The notes below the pieces were generated by a model, which saw only the letters and a program-made list of their open reading frames with translations, did no database searches and was not told the origin of the DNA. Below, piece by piece: positions 15,981 through 23,745 of a stretch of DNA of 64,000 bases. Within the stretch, counting starts at the first letter, position 1, and each line of letters starts with the position of its first letter. A program made the position numbers and the translations under genes. The stretch comes from Sphingobium lactosutens (GTDB lineage: Bacteria; Pseudomonadota; Alphaproteobacteria; Sphingomonadales; Sphingomonadaceae): the NCBI RefSeq assembly GCF_013393185.1, contig NZ_QJQX01000054.1, positions 372,001 to 436,000 of the forward strand, read 5' to 3'.

Positions 15981-18101
15981 ATGTCTCCTGCCCAAGTCAA
16001 AGCGAAGATCTGGATGAGCGCCGTCAAGGGAGCCGTGCTTCCCTTCGCGACGCTGATGGTCGTGCTGTTCATGATGGTCCCGGTGCCCGCGATCATGCTG
16101 GACATCGGCTTCATCACCAACATCATGATCTCGCTGGCCGTGCTGATGGTGGCGCTCAACGCCGCCAAGCCGCTCGACTTTTCCAGCTTCCCGACGGTGC
16201 TGCTGTTCGCGACCCTGCTGCGCCTGGCGCTCAACGTCGCTTCCACCCGCGTCGTGCTGGTGCAGGGACATGAAGGATCGGACGCGGCGGGTCAGGTGAT
16301 CGAGGCCTTCGGCCACTTCCTGATCGGCGGCGACTATGTCGTCGGCATCTTCGTCTTCGCCATCCTGATGATCATCAACCTGGTCGTCATCACCAAGGGC
16401 GCGGGCCGCGTGTCCGAAGTGTCGGCGCGCTTCACGCTGGATGCCTTGCCGGGCAAGCAGATGGCGATCGACGCGGACCTCAACGCAGGCCTGCTGACGC
16501 CCGAAGAAGCCAAGATCCGTCGTCAGGAAGTCGCTACCGAGGCCGACTTTTACGGTTCGATGGACGGTGCCAGCAAGTTCGTGAAGGGTGACGCGGTCGC
16601 GGGCATCCTGATCCTGGTCATCAACATCGTCGGCGGCATCATCCTGGGCGTCGTCAGCCATGGCCTCGCCATCGGCGAAGCGGCCCAGACCTATATCATC
16701 CTGGCGATCGGCGACGCGCTGGTCGCGCAGATCCCGGCGCTGCTGCTCTCGATCGCGGCGGCCTCCATCGTCACCCGCGTCAAGAGCGAGCAGGATCTGT
16801 CGGGTCAGGTGGCCGGTCAGTTCGGTTCGGGTAAGGCCTGGGTGCCGGTCGCCGCCATCCTTGGCTTCCTGGGCGTGCTCCCCGGCATGCCGCACATGAT
16901 CATTCTGCCCGCCGCGGCGGTCGCCGGCGGCATCGCCTGGCAGTTGCGCAAGGCCAGCCAGAAAAAGGCCGCCGAACCCGCACCGCTGCCGCCCGCGCCC
17001 AATCCCGCGCTGATCGAATGGGACGATGTGTCGGACGGCGCGATCCTGGGGCTGGAGATCGGTTATGGCCTCATCAGCCTGGTCGACGAGCGCAAGGGCG
17101 CGCCGCTCATGGCCCGCATCACCGGCATCCGCCGCCAGCTGTCGAAGGAACTGGGCTTCGTCGTGCCGATGGTCCGCGTGAAGGACAATCTGGCGCTGGA
17201 ACCTAATCAGTATCGCATCACCATCGCTGGTGTGATCGTAGGCGAAGACGAAATCTGGCCCGACGATCTGCTGGCGCTCGACAGCGGCGCACTGGAGGGC
17301 ACGGTGCAGGGTCGCGCGGCGAAAGACCCAACCTTCGGCCTCGACGCCGTCTGGATTTCGCAGGCCAAGCGCAGCGAAGCAGTGGTCGCGGGCTATACCG
17401 TGGTCGATCCGCCAACGGTCGTCGCCACGCACCTCAACCAGCTGATCGCCATGAACGCATCGGAAATGTTCGGCCTGGACGAGGCGCGCAAGCTGCTCGA
17501 CAACCTCAAGGACATCGCGCCGCAGCTGGTCGATGGCCTGACGCCGGGCATGCTGAACCTGACCCAGATCAGCGCGCTGTGTCGCGCGCTTCTGTCCGAA
17601 GGCATTGCGCTCAAGGATTTTCGCCGCATCTGCGAGGCGATGGTCGATGGCGCCCGCCCCGACATGAACCACGAACAGCTGGTCGAAGCGGTGCGTCAGC
17701 GCATCGGCGCGCTCATCATCCAGGGGCTTGTCCCGGTGAAGATGCCGCTGCCGGTCATCACGCTGGACGGCGACCTCGAAGCGATGCTGGCGCAGGCGAT
17801 GCGCGTCGCCGGCGATGCCAAGCATCCGATCGAACCCAGCCTCGCCAACCGTATCGTCGAATCGGTTGTCCATGCAGCACGCCCGATGCTGGGGCAGGCG
17901 CGTCCCTTTGCAATCGTCACCTCGCCGGTGGCGCGGCGCGCGCTCGCTCGCCTGTTCAAGCCGCATCTGCCCGAAACGCCGGTGCTGTCCTTCCTGGAAA
18001 TTCCCGACGGTAAGGGAGTGGAAGTAGTTGCGGTGGTAGGAAACGACTCCCGTCCGGCGCCGCGACACGATCCGTTGCCGCAGCGCGAACGAGTCGCCTG
18101 A
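15981..18101 (+). CDS. flhA: Flagellar export gate protein FlhA
   Basis: 706 residues, typical length. The N-terminal half has about eight membrane segments, with family motifs LNVASTRVVL and GDYVVGIFVFAILMIINLVV and the cytoplasmic loop GRVSEVSARFTLDALPGKQM. The C-terminal half is the cytoplasmic FlhA-C export platform. FlhA forms the nonameric ring of the flagellar type III export gate and couples proton flow to export. It lies directly before fliA; flhF and flhG, which follow flhA in many polar flagellates, are not here. Confidence 0.97.
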   Translation: MSPAQVKAKIWMSAVKGAVLPFATLMVVLFMMVPVPAIMLDIGFITNIMISLAVLMVALNAAKPLDFSSFPTVLLFATLLRLALNVASTRVVLVQGHEGSDAAGQVIEAFGHFLIGGDYVVGIFVFAILMIINLVVITKGAGRVSEVSARFTLDALPGKQMAIDADLNAGLLTPEEAKIRRQEVATEADFYGSMDGASKFVKGDAVAGILILVINIVGGIILGVVSHGLAIGEAAQTYIILAIGDALVAQIPALLLSIAAASIVTRVKSEQDLSGQVAGQFGSGKAWVPVAAILGFLGVLPGMPHMIILPAAAVAGGIAWQLRKASQKKAAEPAPLPPAPNPALIEWDDVSDGAILGLEIGYGLISLVDERKGAPLMARITGIRRQLSKELGFVVPMVRVKDNLALEPNQYRITIAGVIVGEDEIWPDDLLALDSGALEGTVQGRAAKDPTFGLDAVWISQAKRSEAVVAGYTVVDPPTVVATHLNQLIAMNASEMFGLDEARKLLDNLKDIAPQLVDGLTPGMLNLTQISALCRALLSEGIALKDFRRICEAMVDGARPDMNHEQLVEAVRQRIGALIIQGLVPVKMPLPVITLDGDLEAMLAQAMRVAGDAKHPIEPSLANRIVESVVHAARPMLGQARPFAIVTSPVARRALARLFKPHLPETPVLSFLEIPDGKGVEVVAVVGNDSRPAPRHDPLPQRERVA

Positions 18102-18115
18102 GGAAAGGCTGAGCC

Positions 18116-18847
18116 ATGTATATGAACAAGATTCAGGCCGGCGCCCACACCTACGGCAAGCCTGGCGAGAACAGCCCGGAACGGCTGGCCCGCCAATATA
18201 TGCCGCTGGTGCGCAAGATCGCCTGGCACGTCCATGGTCGCGTCTCGACCGCTATCGAGGTGGAGGATCTGCTCCAGATCGGGATGGTCGCGCTGGTCGA
18301 GGCCGCCAACAGTTTCGAGGATCGCGGCCTTGGCTTCGGCGCCTATGCGCAGTTGCGCGTGCGCGGCGCGATGATCGACCATTTGCGACGGCAGGCGACG
18401 CTTTGCCGGTCCGCCATGGCGAAGCGCAAGGAACTGGGCAAGGTCCGCAATGGGCTGGAGCAGAAGCTCGGCCGGCTGCCGACCGAGGCGGAAATGTCGA
18501 TGGAAATGGGACTGGAACCCGCCGCCTATCGCGAGGTCGCCGACAGCGTCGAGATGGTCCAGCATACCAGCATGGACGAGGTTTATTCCGACCAGTCCAT
18601 GTGGTTCGCCGATGTGGAGGATCGTGCCGACGACATCATGGAACGCGAATCGCTGAAAAAGGCGATGGCTGCCTGCATCAGCGAACTGCCCCAGCGCGAG
18701 GCGATGGTGCTGCAACTCTATTTCGTCGAGGAACTCAATCTGGAGGAAATCGGCCAGACGCTGGACATCGGCGCCGCGCGCGTCTGCCAGATCAAGAAGG
18801 CCGCGCTCGACAAGCTACGCGAGAAGTTGAGCGACTGGAACGATTGA
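18116..18847 (+). CDS. fliA: RNA polymerase sigma28 factor FliA
   Basis: 243 residues, the usual FliA length. Region 2 is visible as VEDLLQIGMVALVEAANSFE and FGAYAQLRVRGAMIDHLRRQ; region 4 as LPQREAMVLQLYFVEELNLE with the helix-turn-helix before ARVCQIKKAALDKLREKL. It directs late flagellar transcription; matching promoters occur at fliC, motA, 37706 and fliD. Its anti-factor FlgM is at 14410. ATG 18122 is an alternative start. Last gene of its sigma54-driven operon. Confidence 0.96.
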   Translation: MYMNKIQAGAHTYGKPGENSPERLARQYMPLVRKIAWHVHGRVSTAIEVEDLLQIGMVALVEAANSFEDRGLGFGAYAQLRVRGAMIDHLRRQATLCRSAMAKRKELGKVRNGLEQKLGRLPTEAEMSMEMGLEPAAYREVADSVEMVQHTSMDEVYSDQSMWFADVEDRADDIMERESLKKAMAACISELPQREAMVLQLYFVEELNLEEIGQTLDIGAARVCQIKKAALDKLREKLSDWND

Positions 18848-18852
18848 GGCCT

Positions 18853-18890
18853 TATCCGTCATTGCTTCGCTGCGCTCGCAATGACGGATA
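18853..18890. repeat. Palindromic intergenic repeat between fliA and opgH
   Basis: Inverted repeat with 13-bp perfect arms TATCCGTCATTGC and GCAATGACGGATA around a 12-base loop (TTCGCTGCGCTC). It sits between convergent genes and probably also terminates transcription. From memory, this CGTCATTGCGAGCGCAGCGA-type sequence is a widespread sphingomonad repeat. Confidence 0.75.
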
Positions 18891-18896
18891 GCAACG

Positions 18897-20783
18897 TTAT
18901 TCGTCGTTCGCCGCCACCGGTTCCACGCGCCGCCCGTCGCTGGTCGGCCAGCGGAAGCGGAGCGGGCGATAGCTTTGCGTCCGCCACCACGGATCGGCCA
19001 CCTGAAACAGGCCGCTTTCCTCCGCCTTGCGCCCCAGATCCTTGCGCGCGGTGATCGCCGCAAGCAGCGGCGCGGCAAACAGGCCGGCGACCACCGGGAT
19101 GGTCCAGCCAAGCCCACCTGCCTTCACCGCCAGCACCGTCAGGCCAACGCCCAGCAACAGATGCCATTTGAACAGCCAGATTGCGCTGGTGATCGCCATG
19201 CCGTCGCGGTCGCGGGTCTGGCCGTTCCAGCTTGCCTTCTTGCCCATCAATATGCCGAACAGGTTGATCGTCTGGGTCAGCATCGCCACGGGCGCCATCA
19301 GGATCGACAACAGGATGTCGGCGATCACGCCGCGCGTCATCCGCGCCGCGCCGCCAAAGCCGATGCGCCGCGCCGGATCGGCCATGGCCCAGATGATCGA
19401 GAAGATCTTCGGCCCGAACAGCAACACCGCCGTCACCGCCAGCAGCCCGCCCGACGGCAGGATCGCGGCTGGCGGCCACATCCCGCTCGCCGCACCACCC
19501 AGCACCACCAGGATCAGCGCCAGCCACATGGGCGACGTGCAATAGGCGCTTGCCCCCACCAGCAGTTGGAACCGGCTGACCGGATGCAGCCCGGCGATCT
19601 TCACCAGTAGCGGCACATGCTGGATATTGCCCTGACACCAGCGACGGTCGCGGGTGAAGAGGTCGGGCATGGAGGGCGGAAATTCCTCGAAACTGTCCTC
19701 TGCCGTGACCATGTGCACATCCCAGCCGCGACGACGGAGCAGGGCGGCTTCCAGCATGTCATGGCTCAAGATATGGCCGCCGAAGGGCGCTCGGCCGGGA
19801 AGTTCGGGTAGGCCGCAGCTTTCGGCAAAAGCGCGCACGCGCACAATGGCGTTATGGCCCCAAAACATGCCTTCGGACCCCGCCCACCAGATCATGCCGG
19901 CGGCCGAGATCGGTCCGAACAGGCGGCTGGCGAACTGTTGCCAGCGCGCGAACAGGGTCGATGCGCCCATCACGGTGGGAACGGTCTGGATCAGGCCGAC
20001 ATGCGGATGCCGCTCCATGTCGGCAGCGAGCCGCGCCATGGTCTGGCCGCTCATCACGCTGTCGGCATCCAGCACGACCATATAGTCGTAGCCGCCGCCG
20101 AAGCGCTGCACCCATTCGGCGATATTGCCGGGCTTGCGCCCGATATTGAGCGCACGGCGGCGATAATGGACGGGCCGCGAGAAGGAACCGCGCATTTCCT
20201 GATAGGCGTGCCGTTCGGTCTCGCCGCTTTCGGCGTTGGAATCGGACAGGATGAAGAATTCGAAGCGTTCGCCGCCCAATACCTGCGCCAGCGACCGTTC
20301 CATGATCGACAGGCGGCCCAGCACGCCGAGAAAATCCTCATTGCAGACCGGCAGCAGGATCGCGGTCTTGCCGCGGAGCGGTTCGGACGCACGCAGCGGC
20401 CGGGGCGCGACGCTGCGGCCACCGCCGACCGTCTGAAGCAGGAAGCCGATGGTCGCGGTCGCAAAGCCGAAGGAAATCCAGGCGAATAGGGAGATGAAGA
20501 GGGCAAGATAGACGCCCTCGACCGCATTGATGCCGTCCAGGCCGATCGAGCGCCGCATCTCATGCGCGGCCATGGCGGCGGGGATCAGCGCCAGCAACAC
20601 GACCAGCAATCGTCGCGCCCACAGGTCGATATTAAACCGGCGACGCGCGATCAGGGGAGGGGCGGCATAGAAATCCTGCTCCGGCATGGCGAGCGGACTT
20701 TCTGCCGGAACCTGTTCAAAGGCCCGCGCCAATGGCTTGTCCTCGCCGGTCGGCCCCGCCGATCGAGCGTCTCCATTCCCCAT
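18897..20783 (-). CDS. opgH: Glucans biosynthesis glucosyltransferase H (OpgH/MdoH)
   Basis: 628-residue membrane glycosyltransferase family 2 protein that makes and translocates the glucose backbone of osmoregulated periplasmic glucans. The catalytic region shows KTAILLPVCNEDF, the donor Asp in YMVVLDADSVMSG, the acid region ILSHDMLEAALLRR, and the product-binding box RDRRWCQGNIQHVP. Membrane segments lie at ~55-75, ~95-120 and several after residue ~410. It is shorter than E. coli OpgH (847) because N- and C-terminal extensions are missing. 64 bases after opgG on the same strand. Confidence 0.93.
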   Translation of the reverse strand: MGNGDARSAGPTGEDKPLARAFEQVPAESPLAMPEQDFYAAPPLIARRRFNIDLWARRLLVVLLALIPAAMAAHEMRRSIGLDGINAVEGVYLALFISLFAWISFGFATATIGFLLQTVGGGRSVAPRPLRASEPLRGKTAILLPVCNEDFLGVLGRLSIMERSLAQVLGGERFEFFILSDSNAESGETERHAYQEMRGSFSRPVHYRRRALNIGRKPGNIAEWVQRFGGGYDYMVVLDADSVMSGQTMARLAADMERHPHVGLIQTVPTVMGASTLFARWQQFASRLFGPISAAGMIWWAGSEGMFWGHNAIVRVRAFAESCGLPELPGRAPFGGHILSHDMLEAALLRRRGWDVHMVTAEDSFEEFPPSMPDLFTRDRRWCQGNIQHVPLLVKIAGLHPVSRFQLLVGASAYCTSPMWLALILVVLGGAASGMWPPAAILPSGGLLAVTAVLLFGPKIFSIIWAMADPARRIGFGGAARMTRGVIADILLSILMAPVAMLTQTINLFGILMGKKASWNGQTRDRDGMAITSAIWLFKWHLLLGVGLTVLAVKAGGLGWTIPVVAGLFAAPLLAAITARKDLGRKAEESGLFQVADPWWRTQSYRPLRFRWPTSDGRRVEPVAANDE

Positions 20784-20847
20784 ATTGTTCAGACCCGCTT
20801 GCTGTTGACCCAGGCGTCAGAACCGTTCGTTACGGCCACGGTTCCCG

Positions 20848-22344
20848 TCATGCGCCGATAGGGTAATGCACATATTCACTGAATGCGCGATTGCCAGTGC
20901 GTAATTGCAGCCGAATATCCGCCGAACCGGCCCCATTGCGCCGCAGGTCGAGCACGGTGCGATACAGACCGGACTTGCCAAGCACGGGATAGCCGGCGGT
21001 CTTGAGCATCGTGCCGCCCTTTATGTCGGTCCATATGTCGGGCTTGCTGCCGTCGGCCACGCCGGAAAAATCGACCACCAAACGGTCGCTGCCTTCCTCG
21101 CCGCCACGTCCGCGCCAGACATTCTCGACGATCGCCAGCCCCCTGGACGCCGGAGCCTTGGCCGCGCTCCAGTCGAGGCGGTAGCTCGCGTCGATCCGCT
21201 TGCCGGGTGTCACCCTAGCAGCCGGGGTCCAGTAGGCGGCGACATTGTCGGTATATTCGCTGTCGGTCGGGAAAGCGTAGAGCCGCACCTCGCCCTGACC
21301 CAGCGCCTTGGTAGATGTCGCCCAGAGCGAAGGGCGCCGGTCATAATAGACGCCGTCATCCTGATAATGGTCGAAATCCCGGTCACGCTGGAGCAGCCCG
21401 AAGCCCCTGGGGTCGCGTTCGGCAAAGGCGCTTACCAGTGGGGCGGACGGATTGACCAGCGGGCGGGCATGGGCGGTGCCATCCGCACTGGCGATCGACA
21501 ACAGGTCGCTGTCATGAATTTCCGGCCGCCAGTCGGTGCCCTGCGTGCGATTGGCCTGATCGTACCAGAACATGCTGGTCATCGGCATCAGCCCCAGCTC
21601 CTCGATCGGCTTGCGCGGAAAGAGGGCGGCGGTCACGTCCTGCTGCACGCCGTCTGCCCCAAGGCGGCTGACGAAGCGATAGGCCCCAGCGATCGATATG
21701 CCGTCGAGCAGGGCGTAGATGGTGACGCTGCTGTTGCCGGTCCGCTCCAGCCAGAAATGGGTGAAGCGGGGAAACTCCTCCTTGCCCAGACTTGTGTTGA
21801 TCGCGATCGCGCGGGCGGACAGGCCGAACTGCTTCTGCGGGCTGGGCGCGCGAAAATAGCTGGCGCCCAAGAAGGACAGCCAGTCGCCATCGCGCTTGGC
21901 GTTCATGATGCGAAAACCGGCAAAGCCCGCATCCGGTCCCAGCGCGGCGACGGGATTGCCGGCCGGCGCGTCGAACATGGTCGGGTCATAGCGAAGCGGG
22001 GTCGTCTGCCCTTTTTCCACGATCGCAATCTGCACAGGCTGCGGGGCGGTGTTGGACAAGGGGAAGAAGCGGATGCCGGTGTCGCCGGGCAGGTCGCCCC
22101 AAAGGGTGCGGTCGTCGCGAAAGCGCGCGGCGTGCAGGGCATCATAGTCGACCTTGGCTGCGCCGGGATAGGCGGGCGTCTCCTTATACGGTGAGCGCGC
22201 CAGCTTCTGCGCCTGCGCAACCAGCCTTTCCCAGGAAAAAGGATCGGGTCTCGTCTGCGCGCGGAGCGAGGCGGGGAGGAGGAGGGCGGCGCCGGTGGCG
22301 GCGATCATCGCGCGCCGGTCTATCTGGGTCATGGGTATAGTCAT
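20848..22344 (-). CDS. opgG: Periplasmic glucan biosynthesis protein (OpgG/OpgD family)
   Basis: About 498 residues from ATG 22344; ATG 22332 and TTG 22368 are alternatives. The signal sequence IDRRAMIAATGAALLLPASL begins with an Arg pair and looks Tat-like, which is closer to OpgD than OpgG. Family features: FSWERLVAQAQKLARSPY, YDALHAARFRDDRTLW, TSMFWYDQANRTQGTDWRPE and DGVYYDRRPSLWA. It shapes or branches the glucan made by OpgH. The operon with opgH interrupts the flagellar locus. The G versus D assignment is uncertain. Confidence 0.88.
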   Translation of the reverse strand: MTIPMTQIDRRAMIAATGAALLLPASLRAQTRPDPFSWERLVAQAQKLARSPYKETPAYPGAAKVDYDALHAARFRDDRTLWGDLPGDTGIRFFPLSNTAPQPVQIAIVEKGQTTPLRYDPTMFDAPAGNPVAALGPDAGFAGFRIMNAKRDGDWLSFLGASYFRAPSPQKQFGLSARAIAINTSLGKEEFPRFTHFWLERTGNSSVTIYALLDGISIAGAYRFVSRLGADGVQQDVTAALFPRKPIEELGLMPMTSMFWYDQANRTQGTDWRPEIHDSDLLSIASADGTAHARPLVNPSAPLVSAFAERDPRGFGLLQRDRDFDHYQDDGVYYDRRPSLWATSTKALGQGEVRLYAFPTDSEYTDNVAAYWTPAARVTPGKRIDASYRLDWSAAKAPASRGLAIVENVWRGRGGEEGSDRLVVDFSGVADGSKPDIWTDIKGGTMLKTAGYPVLGKSGLYRTVLDLRRNGAGSADIRLQLRTGNRAFSEYVHYPIGA

Positions 22345-22406
22345 GGCTGGCGGAAACGACCAAGCCAAGCCTTGTATCCATGACGACCCGTCGATGACGA
22401 CGGAAT

Positions 22407-22436
22407 GAAGCCTCCGCCCGGGGGGACGGAGGCTTC
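22407..22436. terminator. Hairpin between fliC and opgG (opgG-proximal)
   Basis: 10-bp perfect arms GAAGCCTCCG (22407-22416) and CGGAGGCTTC (22427-22436) around a G-rich 10-base loop. Lies just upstream of the opgG start and ~120 bases after the fliC stop on the minus strand. No T-run. Confidence 0.5.
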
Positions 22437-22464
22437 TAACTTCTGGTCGTTCGATCGAAGGTTA

Positions 22465-22502
22465 GTCCCCGGCGCGGTGGGGACTGTTGATGCGCCGGGG
22501 AC
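22465..22502. terminator. Hairpin downstream of fliC
   Basis: 11-bp perfect arms GTCCCCGGCGC (22465-22475) and GCGCCGGGGAC (22492-22502), 16-base loop, about 50 bases after the fliC stop on the minus strand. Probably stabilises or terminates the flagellin mRNA; no clear T-run. Confidence 0.6.
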
Positions 22503-22555
22503 CACTTGGCGGACTATCGGTGACCATGACCTCAGCCCGCCAATCTTGTTGCGGC

Positions 22556-23404
22556 TTAGCCGATCAGCTTCAGCACGCCCTGCTGGCTCTGGTTGGCCTG
22601 GGCCAGCATCGCGGTCGAGGCCTGGCTCAGGATCTGCTGCTTGGCCAGCGCGGTCGTTTCGGCCGAGAAGTCGGCGTCTTCGATGCGGCTGCGGGCGTCA
22701 CTCAGGTTGGTGACGTTGTTGGTCAGGTTGTTGACCGCCGATTCCAGCTGGTTCTGCGAGGCGCCCAGATCGGCGCGGGCGGTGGAGATCGACTGGATCG
22801 CTTCATCGAAGCTGCCAGCCGTGGCGCTGCCGCTCAGGGCAGTCGTGAAGTCGGCCGCAGTGGCCGTCGTCACGTCGAAGGCGAGGATCGTCGCCAGAGC
22901 GGTCGACTGATTGCCGAAGCTGAGGTCGATCGTGTCGCTGGCGTTGGCGCCGGCCTGAATGGTCACGACGCCAGCGGTGCCTGCCGTGCCGTCGAACAGC
23001 TTCTGACCATTGAATTCGGTGTTGGTCAGCGTGTCGGTGATCTGGGCGGAGAGGGCGGTGATTTCCGTCTGGATGTTCGCTTTGGCGTTGTCGTCGTTAA
23101 TGCCGTTGGCCGCCTGAACGGTCAGTTCACGCATACGCTGCAGCATATTGCTGACTTCGCCCAGCGCGCCTTCAGCCGTCTGCGCCATCGAGATGCCGTC
23201 ATTGGCGTTGCGGATGCCCTGGGTCATGCCCTTGATCTGCGACGTCATCGACGAGGCGATGGCGAGGCCAGCGGCGTCATCCTTGGCGCTGTTGATTCGT
23301 TTGCCGGTCGACAGGCGTTCCATGGCGGTGCCCAGCGCCTTGCTGGCGGCAGTGGAGGCGTTGGCCGAGCGCAGCGCCGCGGTGTTGGTTGCGATAACAG
23401 TCAT
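22556..23404 (-). CDS. fliC: Flagellin
   Basis: 282 residues from ATG 23404 (GGAAGGGA upstream). N-terminal D0/D1: [16 protein letters not shown] and [21 protein letters not shown]-terminal D1/D0: [20 protein letters not shown] and [16 protein letters not shown]. The middle is so short that little or no D2/D3 domain exists, giving a filament close to the core only. Exported by the flagellar type III system, assembled under the FliD cap. Single flagellin gene in this window. It has a sigma28 promoter 66 bases upstream of the start codon. Confidence 0.96.
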   Translation of the reverse strand: MTVIATNTAALRSANASTAASKALGTAMERLSTGKRINSAKDDAAGLAIASSMTSQIKGMTQGIRNANDGISMAQTAEGALGEVSNMLQRMRELTVQAANGINDDNAKANIQTEITALSAQITDTLTNTEFNGQKLFDGTAGTAGVVTIQAGANASDTIDLSFGNQSTALATILAFDVTTATAADFTTALSGSATAGSFDEAIQSISTARADLGASQNQLESAVNNLTNNVTNLSDARSRIEDADFSAETTALAKQQILSQASTAMLAQANQSQQGVLKLIG

Positions 23405-23469
23405 GATATTCCCTTCCAAATTCAACCATCAGGTCGCTGCCATCAGGGCGCTTGCGGCCTCGAAAGCTG

Positions 23470-23496
23470 ATAACGGCGGGCGGCCGCAGGGCTTTA
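23470..23496 (-). promoter_or_regulatory. sigma28 (FliA) promoter of fliC
   Basis: Minus-strand TAAAGCCC, 11 bases, GCCGTTAT, compared with TAAAGTTT-N11-GCCGATAA. Correct spacing and near-full match, upstream of flagellin, the classic FliA target. Confidence 0.85.
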
Positions 23497-23588
23497 ATCC
23501 GGCCTGCATTTTTTTCCAAAAATTCCTGAAATCAGTGGTTTAACGCGTACATCTACGCGCGCACGTATAGGGATGTTGGGAGAGTGGG

Positions 23589-23635
23589 CGGAAAAACTTG
23601 CCGGCCACCGGAAAAAAATTGCCGGCCTGCGGCAA
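23589..23635. promoter_or_regulatory. Candidate activator (FlbD-like) binding sites upstream of its own gene and fliC
   Basis: CGGAAAAACTTGCCG (23589-23603), CGGAAAAAAATTGCCG (23609-23624) and a CGGCAA half-site (23630-23635). The second matches 14 of 16 positions of the reverse complement of the palindrome at 12480-12495 in front of flgB (CGGCAAAAAGTTGCCG). Position suggests autoregulation of the activator gene and perhaps an effect on fliC. Confidence 0.65.
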
Positions 23636-23745
23636 GTGGAAGGCCATGTTAACCATCTGATAACCACGCAGGCGGTAAAAATTAACCATCGAAGGGGCCT
23701 GGGGCGTACGGGGGTACAAGCCAGCCAAAATGTGGGGTTTTGTTC

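Larger units (their letters stand above)
23405..23745. other. 341-base intergenic region between fliC and the sigma54 activator gene
   Basis: Holds the fliC sigma28 promoter (23470-23496), the palindromic candidate activator sites (23589-23635), and the unlocated promoter of the activator gene. A C-G-G-C-A-A-G motif at 23630 has a weak GG-N10-GC spacing but no TTGC, so I do not call a sigma54 promoter there. AT-rich patches (AACCATC twice near 23651 and 23683) were seen but not assigned. Confidence 0.6.

Noticed and set aside
15681..18068. Long open frame (795 codons) on the minus strand opposite flhA
   Set aside because: It is antisense to a complete, motif-rich FlhA, and its protein is dominated by His/Arg/Asp/Gln repeats typical of the complement of GC-rich coding DNA.
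23628..23643. Possible sigma54 promoter in front of the activator gene (CGGCAAGTGGAAGGC)
   Set aside because: GG-N10-GC spacing is right but the -12 TTGC and -24 TGGCAC are poor; more likely part of the palindromic activator sites.
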